From: Alistipes sp. UBA943
GTDB lineage: Bacteria > Bacteroidota > Bacteroidia > Bacteroidales > Rikenellaceae
NCBI GenBank assembly: GCA_002293345.1
Contig: DBDB01000102.1
Location: forward strand, 14,691-33,431
DNA length: 18,741 nt
Reading direction: 5' to 3'
In this document: positions 6,807 through 12,316 of the stretch, piece by piece
How positions within the stretch are numbered: position 1 is the first letter of the stretch
How the letters are laid out: every line of letters begins with the position of its first letter
Translations under genes and position numbers: made by a program
The notes under the pieces: model-generated
Databases searched by the model: none
Seen by the model: only the letters and a program-made list of their open reading frames with translations
Told to the model about the DNA's origin: nothing

Positions 6807-6880
6807 TAGCGAGTCGGGGACTTGAACCCCGGACCTCATGATTATGAATCATGCGCTCTAACCAGCTGAGCTAACTCGCC
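6807..6880 (-). tRNA. tRNA-Met (anticodon CAT), probably elongator
   Basis: Read on the minus strand from 6880, the acceptor arm GGCGAGT pairs with ACTCGCT (with a G-U first pair). The D-arm is GCTC/GAGC, the anticodon stem CATGA/TCATG holds the loop TTCATAA, and the T-arm is CGGGG/CCCCG with loop TTCAAGT. The anticodon is CAT. The loop context resembles elongator tRNA-Met rather than initiator (no three-G anticodon stem); a tRNA-Ile2 with modified CAT is possible. The 3' CCA is not encoded. A -7 box (TATCTTCG) lies 10 nt upstream of the 5' end. Confidence 0.95.
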
Positions 6881-6890
6881 ATTGGCAACG

Positions 6891-6898
6891 CGAAGATA
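6891..6898 (-). promoter_or_regulatory. -7 box of tRNA-Met
   Basis: TATCTTCG on the minus strand, 10 nt upstream of the mature tRNA 5' end, is a good distance for a short 5' trailer. It has the same variant as the rpsO box. Confidence 0.5.
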
Positions 6899-7059
6899 AA
6901 TAAAAAATCCCCATTCCACAAAAAACACTCGAAAAAATCCAATCTTCTGATCAAAGTGCGGTAGACGTGGGGCTTTGTGAAGTCGAGAGGAAGGACGCGT
7001 ACTCGGACGTACGTAACCGACCGATCGATGAGCAAAGTGACACAGATACTGTGCTTTCA

Positions 7060-8280
7060 TCAGAAAAACTGAAAAAAATCATTCAATGCCAATAGATTCG
7101 CATGTGCTAATTTTTTGAGCGTCGCGCGACTCACCCATGTCCCCTCGGGGTCGTTACGGTAGTAACTGTATGGCGTTTCGAACGTTACGGCCACTGTTGC
7201 TTCCCCGAATTTGTCCCACATCCACCCCTCGAAATAGCGTGGCGCAAGGGTGGAGGTACGTTGGTCGATACGGCGGTAATAGGGCGTGTGTGTCATCGTG
7301 AGGGCCGAAAGTTGCAACTTGCGGCGATGCATCGCGACGGACGTCGAGCGTGCCGAATGCACCCAATAGGTGACGAAAGGCGTACTTTGCGAGTGCATGT
7401 TGAGTGCCACGTCGAACGGTCCGGTGGATGTCAAACTGTCGAGCGTACGTTTCAATATCCGCACCTCAGGAACAGTCAGCGAATCGGGATGATCCCAGTT
7501 GACTTCCATATTCACACCCGTCGGAGTGGAACGCGAGTACCCCCCCTCGACGCCATCCGGATTGGTCTGCGGCACGATATAAAACTCGACCCGCTGCCGC
7601 AATCGCCGTGCGAGGGACGTTTCGCCCAGCAACTCGTCCACCAACGATTCCAGGTGCCATGCCGCCGGTGCCTCGCTCGTATGCACCCGTGAATGTATCC
7701 ACACGCGCCGTTTCTCTTTCCACGTCGAAGCGGTATCGGTGAGCGTGAGCATCGCCACCGGACGGTCGTTATCACTGTATCCTATCGTGTCGACATGGAC
7801 GTGCGGCGACGCATCCCACTCGTGCAGTTTCGCGGCGTGACGGGCATGGGTATAGGGTTCGTGATAGGCGATGTAGACTGTGTCACGGGTAAAGATCTTC
7901 TGCAACCCCTGCGGATAGATCCCGTCCGTGGCATCGAAACGCACGTAATTTTCGCCATCGTACGAGTAGAACGGGCGACGGACCTCGGTATACGGAATAG
8001 TCATAAAGATCCACTTGTCACGTACGCCGGTCATGCGAAAATGGAACCATCGACAGCTCGGCAGGAGTGTCGTATCGACGGGATTACGCGGATCCCAGCG
8101 CGGACGGATCAGATAGGCACGCACCTCGATCGAGTCGTTGGGAGTAGGGTGGTACCAGGTGGAATCGAGTTCCGTGACACGCCCCACGCTACCGGTATCG
8201 AAATCCGTGTCGAATTCGGGACTCGCAAACGCGACTGCCGCCATCGCGACGACAAAAAGAGAGGTCACTAATTTCTTCAC
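7060..8280 (-). CDS. Exported M14-family zinc carboxypeptidase
   Basis: 406 residues from GTG 8280, chosen because it places a signal peptide at the N-terminus (KKLVTSLFVVAMAAVAFA, then SPEF) and lies 4 nt after a -7 box. M14 enzymes trim C-terminal residues or cut peptidoglycan stem peptides using one zinc ion. Ligands are visible in the H-x-x-E motif HTSE (His200, Glu203) and in LNMHSQ (His296). TNPDG at about 239-243 and GVNMEVNW match the family substrate-binding region, and the probable catalytic Glu368 is in VTFETPYSY. Residues ~21-185 form an N-terminal beta-rich part of the kind found in exported M14 proteins. Likely periplasmic or secreted, fitting a peptide- and amino-acid-fermenting lifestyle. 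It is divergent from ruvB with a 76-nt gap. Confidence 0.85.
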   Translation of the reverse strand: MKKLVTSLFVVAMAAVAFASPEFDTDFDTGSVGRVTELDSTWYHPTPNDSIEVRAYLIRPRWDPRNPVDTTLLPSCRWFHFRMTGVRDKWIFMTIPYTEVRRPFYSYDGENYVRFDATDGIYPQGLQKIFTRDTVYIAYHEPYTHARHAAKLHEWDASPHVHVDTIGYSDNDRPVAMLTLTDTASTWKEKRRVWIHSRVHTSEAPAAWHLESLVDELLGETSLARRLRQRVEFYIVPQTNPDGVEGGYSRSTPTGVNMEVNWDHPDSLTVPEVRILKRTLDSLTSTGPFDVALNMHSQSTPFVTYWVHSARSTSVAMHRRKLQLSALTMTHTPYYRRIDQRTSTLAPRYFEGWMWDKFGEATVAVTFETPYSYYRNDPEGTWVSRATLKKLAHANLLALNDFFQFF

Positions 8281-8284
8281 GGCG

Positions 8285-8292
8285 CGAAGATA
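8285..8292 (-). promoter_or_regulatory. -7 box of the M14 carboxypeptidase (leaderless)
   Basis: TATCTTCG on the minus strand, 4 nt upstream of GTG 8280. The spacing predicts a transcript that starts at the start codon. Confidence 0.5.
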
Positions 8293-8343
8293 ATGTATAA
8301 TTGATAATGGACAATGGATAGTGAAAATCTTGCAAAAAAAGAG

Positions 8344-8351
8344 TACCTTTG
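8344..8351 (+). promoter_or_regulatory. -7 box of ruvB (leaderless)
   Basis: TACCTTTG is an exact match to TAnnTTTG, 5 nt before GTG 8357. It supports the GTG start over the upstream ATG at 8321, which would lie before the promoter box. Confidence 0.6.
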
Positions 8352-8356
8352 TCATC

Positions 8357-9364
8357 GTGAAGAAGACGGCGCGACATATCGAGACCGACACCGAGTTTGA
8401 GGAGCAGATCCGCCCGCGGGAGCTGGAGCATTTCGACGGGCAGGACAAGACGGTCGACAACCTGCGTGTGTTTATCGCTGCGGCGCTGATGCGTGGCGAT
8501 TCACTGGATCATGTGCTGTTGCACGGCCCTCCGGGATTGGGCAAAACGACACTCGCCAATATCGTGGCGAACGAAATGAAGGCCCAGTTGCGTGTCACGT
8601 CGGGTCCGGTGTTGGACAAACCGGGCGATTTGGCGGGATTGCTCACGAACCTGTCTCCGGGCGACGTGCTGTTTATCGACGAGATCCATCGCCTGTCGCC
8701 CGTCGTGGAGGAGTATCTCTACTCGGCGATGGAGGATTACAAGATCGACATTGTGCTCGACAAAGGCCCCGCAGCACGTTCGATCCAGATCGAGTTGGCG
8801 CCCTTCACGTTGATCGGTGCCACGACGCGAAGCGGACTGCTGACGTCACCGCTACGCGCCCGATTCGGCATCCAGTGCCACTTGGAGTACTACGACGGAC
8901 CGGTGTTGCAGGGTATCGTCGAGCGATCGTCACGCATTTTGGGTGTGTCGATCGACAACGATGCGGCGTTGGAGGTGGCCCTTCGCTCGCGGGGTACCCC
9001 GCGTATCGCGAACGCGCTGTTGCGTCGCGTTCGCGACTTTGCCATGGTCAAAGGCGAAGGGCATATCGACCTGGAGATCACGCGTGTAGCGTTACGTGCG
9101 CTTAACATCGACGCTCGGGGTCTGGACCAGATGGACAACAAGATCCTCCACGCGATCATCGAGAAATTCAACGGCGGCCCTGTGGGACTGAACACGATCG
9201 CCACCGCCGTGAGCGAGGAGTCCGGTACGATCGAGGAGGTCTACGAGCCGTTCCTGATCAAGGAGGGTTTCCTGAAGCGCACGCCCCGCGGACGTGAAGC
9301 TACATCGCTGGCGTACAAACATTTAGGTTTCGATTTCCCCACTCAGGAAGGGGAACTTTTCTGA
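8357..9364 (+). CDS. ruvB: Holliday junction branch-migration ATPase RuvB
   Basis: 335 residues from GTG 8357. RuvB hexamers pump DNA through Holliday junctions together with RuvA before RuvC resolves them. Seen motifs are the N-terminal EEQIRPRELEHFDGQ; Walker A GPPGLGKTT at about 57-65; Walker B with DEIHR at 108-112; the sensor segment GATTRSGLL at 154-162; and a winged-helix C-terminus with RTPRGREAT near the end. An in-frame ATG at 8321 would add 12 residues (KILQKKSTFVI) not seen in the family and would start upstream of the -7 box, so GTG 8357 is preferred. The 3' end overlaps a minus-strand ORF by 65 nt. Confidence 0.96.
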   Translation: MKKTARHIETDTEFEEQIRPRELEHFDGQDKTVDNLRVFIAAALMRGDSLDHVLLHGPPGLGKTTLANIVANEMKAQLRVTSGPVLDKPGDLAGLLTNLSPGDVLFIDEIHRLSPVVEEYLYSAMEDYKIDIVLDKGPAARSIQIELAPFTLIGATTRSGLLTSPLRARFGIQCHLEYYDGPVLQGIVERSSRILGVSIDNDAALEVALRSRGTPRIANALLRRVRDFAMVKGEGHIDLEITRVALRALNIDARGLDQMDNKILHAIIEKFNGGPVGLNTIATAVSEESGTIEEVYEPFLIKEGFLKRTPRGREATSLAYKHLGFDFPTQEGELF

Positions 9365-9617
9365 GTCTCCCTCGTCGATGCATGGGTTTACCCGTGACCT
9401 CGTTGAAGGCCACGTCATAAAATAAGATCCCATTCGGATTACCACCGACCGTTTCGACGTGCGACATTTCCGGGTTTTCGATGATCAGCTTGGCCAACGA
9501 ATGCCCCGTAATGTAGTACCCAACTTGCACATCGAACGGTTTCCATACGCCATCCTTGAACGAATGTACCTCCACGATTTCCCCTCTCCCGGTGAAGATT
9601 TCCACTTCGCACTTCAC
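9300..9617 (-). CDS. Small hypothetical protein downstream of ncRNA copy 1
   Basis: 105 residues from GTG 9617. I do not recognise the family. The sequence looks protein-like for its first ~80 residues: an alternating beta pattern (CEVEIFTGRGEIVEV), KPFDVQVGYYITG, then HSLAKLIIENPEMSHVETV and NPNGILFYDVAFNEVTG, with no low-complexity sequence. The last ~24 residues, rich in Arg and Pro, lie over the 3' end of ruvB on the other strand, so the original C-terminus may be lost. It starts 55 nt after the terminator of ncRNA copy 1, and an AACTTAA-rich stretch of that gap is also found after ncRNA copy 2, where only an 8-codon ORF follows. Confidence 0.5.
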   Translation of the reverse strand: MKCEVEIFTGRGEIVEVHSFKDGVWKPFDVQVGYYITGHSLAKLIIENPEMSHVETVGGNPNGILFYDVAFNEVTGKPMHRRGRLRKVPLPEWGNRNLNVCTPAM

Positions 9618-9672
9618 TTTTCTTGCATAACGATTAAGTTTTAAGTTTTACATTTTTTCAACCTAACCGCAC

Positions 9673-9818
9673 AAAAAAGGCGCACATCTACGATGCACGC
9701 TCCTGGACCACCACAGCCCCCTCACTCTCACAAAGCAGACGCACGCCAGAACGTGCTCCGCTAAGAGAGTGCCTAAATCTGGAAACGTGGTGGGTTTGGA
9801 GCGTTTAGGCTGTATTTG
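9673..9818 (-). ncRNA. Structured, pseudoknotted ncRNA, copy 1
   Basis: Minus-strand transcript of about 146 nt. A -7 box lies at 9823-9830, and the unit ends in a hairpin plus six Ts (9673-9700). Stems read 5' to 3': P1 GCCTAAA/TTTAGGC; P2 CGCTCC/GGAGCG; P3 CCACCAC/GTGGTGG; P4 CACTCTC/GAGAGTG; P5 GCACG/CGTGC. P1 interleaves with P2 and P3, which makes a pseudoknot. Copy 2 keeps all of these, with three compensatory changes in P3 and one in P4. P2 shares three bases with the terminator stem, so the two could compete. The order of stems does not fit 6S RNA, tmRNA, SRP RNA or RNase P. No ORF is evident within it. The class is not recognised. Confidence 0.75.
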
Positions 9819-9822
9819 AGGG

Positions 9823-9830
9823 CAAAGATA
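9823..9830 (-). promoter_or_regulatory. -7 box of ncRNA copy 1
   Basis: TATCTTTG on the minus strand is an exact consensus match, about 5 nt from the inferred RNA 5' end. The preceding T-run and the box are also present in copy 2. Confidence 0.6.
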
Positions 9831-9845
9831 AGAAAAAATCCTTAT

Positions 9846-10053
9846 CCCGCCCTACATTAGATCTTTATACAACGCAGGGAGTAGGCGTACCCGATGGGTT
9901 CGATATTCGTGTTGAACGTCGTCGTCTCGAAGAACAATCTTCGCGCATCTATTGAGGTGTTATTTGTCATGGAGGACCAGTAGATTCCGTAGACAGTCTG
10001 ACGGCCCAGCGTCCCATCGGAGCGGTGACGATACCCCGACGCGGAGAGGATCC
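9846..10053 (-). repeat. FISUMP-domain cassette D (promoterless)
   Basis: Minus-strand frame from 10053 to the stop at 9857-9859. It encodes ILSASGYRHRSDGTLGRQ, then IYWSSMTNN and YAYSLRCIKI, with canonical YWSS and RC motifs. The 5' edge is slightly diverged from the CTTCTCCTCCCC form. Its 5' edge directly abuts the 3' tail of cassette E, and its 3' tail lies 16 nt from the -7 box of ncRNA copy 1. Confidence 0.75.
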
Positions 10054-10054
10054 T

Positions 10055-10263
10055 TGTCCCGCCCTACATTAGATCTTTATACAGCGGAGGGGGAAGGCGT
10101 TTGCGATGCCATAGGTATTCGTAGTGAAGCTGCCGGAATCGAAGTACAACCTTAGTGCACCCGTCGTAGATATTGCCTGCCATGACCAATAGTCCCCGTA
10201 TTCAGTCTGATTGTACAACGGGCCACCGGAGGTGTTACGCCACCCCGCCACGGGGAGGAGAAG
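10055..10263 (-). repeat. FISUMP-domain cassette E (promoterless)
   Basis: Minus-strand frame from about 10263 to the stop at 10069-10071. It encodes LLLPVAGWR, then YGDYWSWQAISTTGALRLYF in the middle, and AFPLRCIKI at the end, a near-textbook FISUMP C-terminus. The 3' tail runs straight into cassette D with no spacer (head-to-tail). The 5' edge is 36 nt before ispF, whose promoter reads the other way. Confidence 0.78.
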
Positions 10264-10276
10264 TATAAAAAATCAC

Positions 10277-10284
10277 TATCTTTA
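10277..10284 (+). promoter_or_regulatory. -7 box of ispF
   Basis: TATCTTTA, 15 nt upstream of ATG 10300, leaves a short A/T-rich leader of about 10 nt. Confidence 0.5.
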
Positions 10285-10299
10285 CGAAAAATTTTTTCT

Positions 10300-10797
10300 A
10301 TGGCGACAAAATTCAGGATCGGGTACGGGTATGACGTGCATGCACTCGGCATCGGATTGCCCTTGGTGTTGGGTGGCGTGACGATACCTCACGACAAGGG
10401 ATGTGTGGCTCATTCGGATGGCGATGTGGCGATACATGCTATCTGCGACGCGCTATTGGGTGCCGCCGCACTCGGGGATATCGGTACACATTTCCCCGAT
10501 ACGTCCGCCGAATTCAAAGGTATAGACTCGAAAATCCTGCTCTCGCGAACCGTGGCGCTGATCCATGATCGCGGTTATTCGATCGGAAATATCGACTGTA
10601 CCATCGCCATGCAACAACCACGTCTGCGTCCATATATCGACTCGATGCGTGCAGCGATCGCAAACGCGGCGGCCGTAGACATCGAAGATGTCTCGCTCAA
10701 AGCCACAACAACCGAAGGGTTGGGCTTTGAGGGACGCCTGGAAGGCGTCTCGGCCGCAGCGGTGGTGACTATTTGGCGTTACGGGAGCCAAAGATGA
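10300..10797 (+). CDS. ispF: 2-C-methyl-D-erythritol 2,4-cyclodiphosphate synthase
   Basis: 165 residues, the usual length. IspF makes the cyclic diphosphate intermediate of the MEP isoprenoid pathway in the cytoplasm and works as a trimer with one divalent metal per active site. The metal ligands are visible in YDVHAL (Asp12, His14) and at His46 in GDVAIHAICDALLGAA. AHSDGD and GDIGTHFPDT are family signatures, as is the C-terminal TTTEGLGFEGRLEGVSAAAV. The gene stands alone between FISUMP cassettes and ncRNA copy 2 and has its own -7 box. Confidence 0.97.
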   Translation: MATKFRIGYGYDVHALGIGLPLVLGGVTIPHDKGCVAHSDGDVAIHAICDALLGAAALGDIGTHFPDTSAEFKGIDSKILLSRTVALIHDRGYSIGNIDCTIAMQQPRLRPYIDSMRAAIANAAAVDIEDVSLKATTTEGLGFEGRLEGVSAAAVVTIWRYGSQR

Positions 10798-10978
10798 CCC
10801 CTGCGCGCGCATGCGTACGTATACTGTTCAATTCGCAAATCATCCCCGCACGGAAAAAGCACCCTGCCCCTCCGCACGCCTGTGGGCGCCTGAAAAACTG
10901 CGTTAGATCATCATCTATGGTGGATTTCTTGGAAAATTCATGGCGTTAAGTTTTAAATTTTTAAACCCAAACGCCCAT
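10798..10978. other. Intergenic stretch after ispF, no recognised feature
   Basis: A GC alternating run (GCGCGCGCATGCG) near 10804 recalls the cloverleaf closing arm but nothing else of that element follows. An AACTTAA-type stretch near 10945-10965 matches the segment after ncRNA copy 1. An 8-codon ORF, MNFPRNPP, is too short to call. Confidence 0.35.
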
Positions 10979-11121
10979 AAAAAAGGCGCGCATCTACGAT
11001 GCTCGCTCCAGGGTTACAACGCCCTCCACTCTTACAAAGCAGACACACGCCAGAACGTGCTCTACTAAAAGAGTGCCTAAATCAATCAAGGTTGTAATTT
11101 GGAGCGATTAGGCTGTATTTT
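10979..11121 (-). ncRNA. Structured, pseudoknotted ncRNA, copy 2
   Basis: Minus-strand transcript of about 143 nt with a -7 box at 11127-11134 and a terminator hairpin ending in six Ts (10979-10984). It is homologous along its full length to copy 1. P3 is TTACAAC/GTTGTAA here against CCACCAC/GTGGTGG in copy 1, three pair changes that all preserve pairing. P4 is CACTCTT/AAGAGTG. P1, P2 and P5 are retained. It lies downstream of cassette F, separated from it by two hairpins. Confidence 0.75.
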
Positions 11122-11126
11122 CAGGA

Positions 11127-11134
11127 CAAATATA
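11127..11134 (-). promoter_or_regulatory. -7 box of ncRNA copy 2
   Basis: TATATTTG on the minus strand is an exact TAnnTTTG match at the same spacing as in copy 1. Confidence 0.6.
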
Positions 11135-11158
11135 AGAAAAAATTGTCAATTCAATTTC

Positions 11159-11209
11159 TTGCCTGCCCCCCCCCCTCCTCGGGGGCAGGCAACGGCTTCT
11201 ACGGAGCCG
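11159..11209. repeat. Two hairpins with a C10/G10 homopolymer, between cassette F and ncRNA copy 2
   Basis: TTGCCTGCCCCC (11159-11170) pairs with GGGGGCAGGCAA (11181-11192). Next to it, CGGCT (11193-11197) pairs with AGCCG (11205-11209). The first arm runs into ten consecutive C residues (11166-11175), a slippage-prone tract. The hairpins probably stop transcription between the lipid kinase/cassette F and the ncRNA, but no T-run follows on either strand. Confidence 0.5.
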
Positions 11210-11215
11210 AAAACC

Positions 11216-11440
11216 TTGTCGCGCCCTACATTAGATCTTTATACAACGAAGGGAGAGGGCGGCTTCCGGATAGTATGTGTCATCGTGAATCGTGCGACCC
11301 GCATCGAGAAAAAAGTGATCCGCCTGCATTCGAGGGTCATCTTCGACTTGGACGGCTTCGGTCGCCCAGAGAAACCCACGGGTAATCTGACGCCCAAGTG
11401 GCCCGGTGACGTCACGCCACCCCGCCGCGGGGAGGAGAAG
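11216..11440 (-). repeat. FISUMP-domain cassette F (promoterless)
   Basis: Minus-strand frame from CTT 11440 to the stop at 11231-11233, the longest of the six at 69 residues. It encodes LLLPAAGWRDVTGPLGRQ, a diverged core with FLWATEA, and LSLRCIKI at the end. The 5' edge begins 3 nt after the stop codon of the lipid kinase, in the same direction, so it could be transcribed as a 3' extension of that mRNA without being translated. Confidence 0.72.
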
Positions 11441-11443
11441 GTG

Positions 11444-12316
11444 CTACCTTGTCGGGCAGACGACACGCAGCGCACCCGCCAGGCACTCGATATGAAGCGG
11501 GAAATCGGCGCCCTTCTGGCCATCCACGTCGGTGGGCTCGTTGAGCGGAGAGGTGATGTCGATCGTTGCGGCACGGAAATGACGCACCTCGCGTGCCTTG
11601 GAGCCCAACAGATGCAGAATCATCCCGCAAATCGAACGCCAGTAGCCACGCCACCCCCGTTGCTTCTCCAGTAGCACGCAATCGAAAAGCCCGTCTTTGA
11701 GGCTCGAACGCGGTGCCAGGTGGAACCCTCCGGCCGTCTCTCCATTGAAAATCAGTGCCATCAGGGAGTGAAAATCGAACGACTCGCCGTCGGCCTGAAT
11801 CTGAAGTGGGATGCCGTGCATGGCGCGGAACTCCTTCACACCCTCGATGATATACGCCAACTTGCCGATGCGGTGTTTCAGGTCGTCGGGCGTGCGTTGG
11901 GACGTCGTTGTGAAGATGCCGAAGCTGAAAATATTCACGAAATAGCTCCCGTTCACACGTCCGCAGTCGATGCGCTCCTCGTGTCCGTCGAGGATCTGAC
12001 GCGCCGCACGCATCGGGTCGATCGACATGCCCAAGGCGCGTGAAAAATCGTTCGCCGTGCCGGAGGGGATGATGCCCAGGCGCAAGTTGAGCCCCAACTC
12101 CATCATGCGATTCACGACGTAATTGACTGTGCCGTCACCTCCGGCGATCACTACAAGATCCAGATCGTCAACCCCCTCGAATGGATTTTTGCGAAAATCT
12201 ATCGCGTGGACCGTCACTTTGTACCCCGCATCACGGAATAGCTCCCGCACGCGACGCACACTCACTTCACCTTTGCCCTTACCCGATTGCGGGTTGTAGA
12301 GAAACAGCACTTTCAT
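11444..12316 (-). CDS. Diacylglycerol kinase-family lipid kinase (DagK/YegS-like)
   Basis: 290 residues from ATG 12316; the frame is open further upstream into apbE, but MKVLFLYNPQSGKG is the normal family N-terminus. These cytoplasmic or membrane-associated kinases phosphorylate diacylglycerol or related lipids. The signature GGDGTVN is at residues 59-65, and SGTANDFSRALG at about 87-98 is the second conserved motif. GGFHLAP and the DGLFDCVLLE block match the C-terminal domain. The start overlaps the apbE stop by 4 nt (ATGA), which implies translational coupling. The substrate cannot be told from sequence; YegS-type sphingolipid or diacylglycerol kinases are both possible, and Bacteroidales do make sphingolipids. 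The stop lies 3 nt from cassette F. Confidence 0.88.
   Translation of the reverse strand: MKVLFLYNPQSGKGKGEVSVRRVRELFRDAGYKVTVHAIDFRKNPFEGVDDLDLVVIAGGDGTVNYVVNRMMELGLNLRLGIIPSGTANDFSRALGMSIDPMRAARQILDGHEERIDCGRVNGSYFVNIFSFGIFTTTSQRTPDDLKHRIGKLAYIIEGVKEFRAMHGIPLQIQADGESFDFHSLMALIFNGETAGGFHLAPRSSLKDGLFDCVLLEKQRGWRGYWRSICGMILHLLGSKAREVRHFRAATIDITSPLNEPTDVDGQKGADFPLHIECLAGALRVVCPTR

Noticed and set aside
6842..7060. 72-residue minus-strand ORF ending GELAQLVRAHDS
   Set aside because: Its C-terminus is a translation of tRNA-Met, a well-known spurious ORF pattern, and the rest has no protein character.
9673..9818. 6S RNA identity for the ncRNA copies
   Set aside because: 6S RNA is a long rod with a central bubble and paired ends; here the stems cross to form a pseudoknot and the unit ends in an intrinsic terminator hairpin.
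9846..10263. Diversity-generating retroelement variable or template repeats, because FISUMP folds are plausible DGR targets
   Set aside because: Differences between cassettes are not limited to adenine positions, lengths differ, and no reverse transcriptase or accessory gene is in the window.
10801..10820. Possible third cloverleaf copy at the GCGCGCGCATGCG run after ispF
   Set aside because: Only the alternating GC closing-arm sequence is similar; none of the three inner hairpins follows.
3326..11440. CRISPR array or integron attC cassettes
   Set aside because: Units are about 210 bp, mostly isolated between genes and on both strands, with coding interiors; there are no short regularly spaced repeats and no attC core sites that I can recognise.
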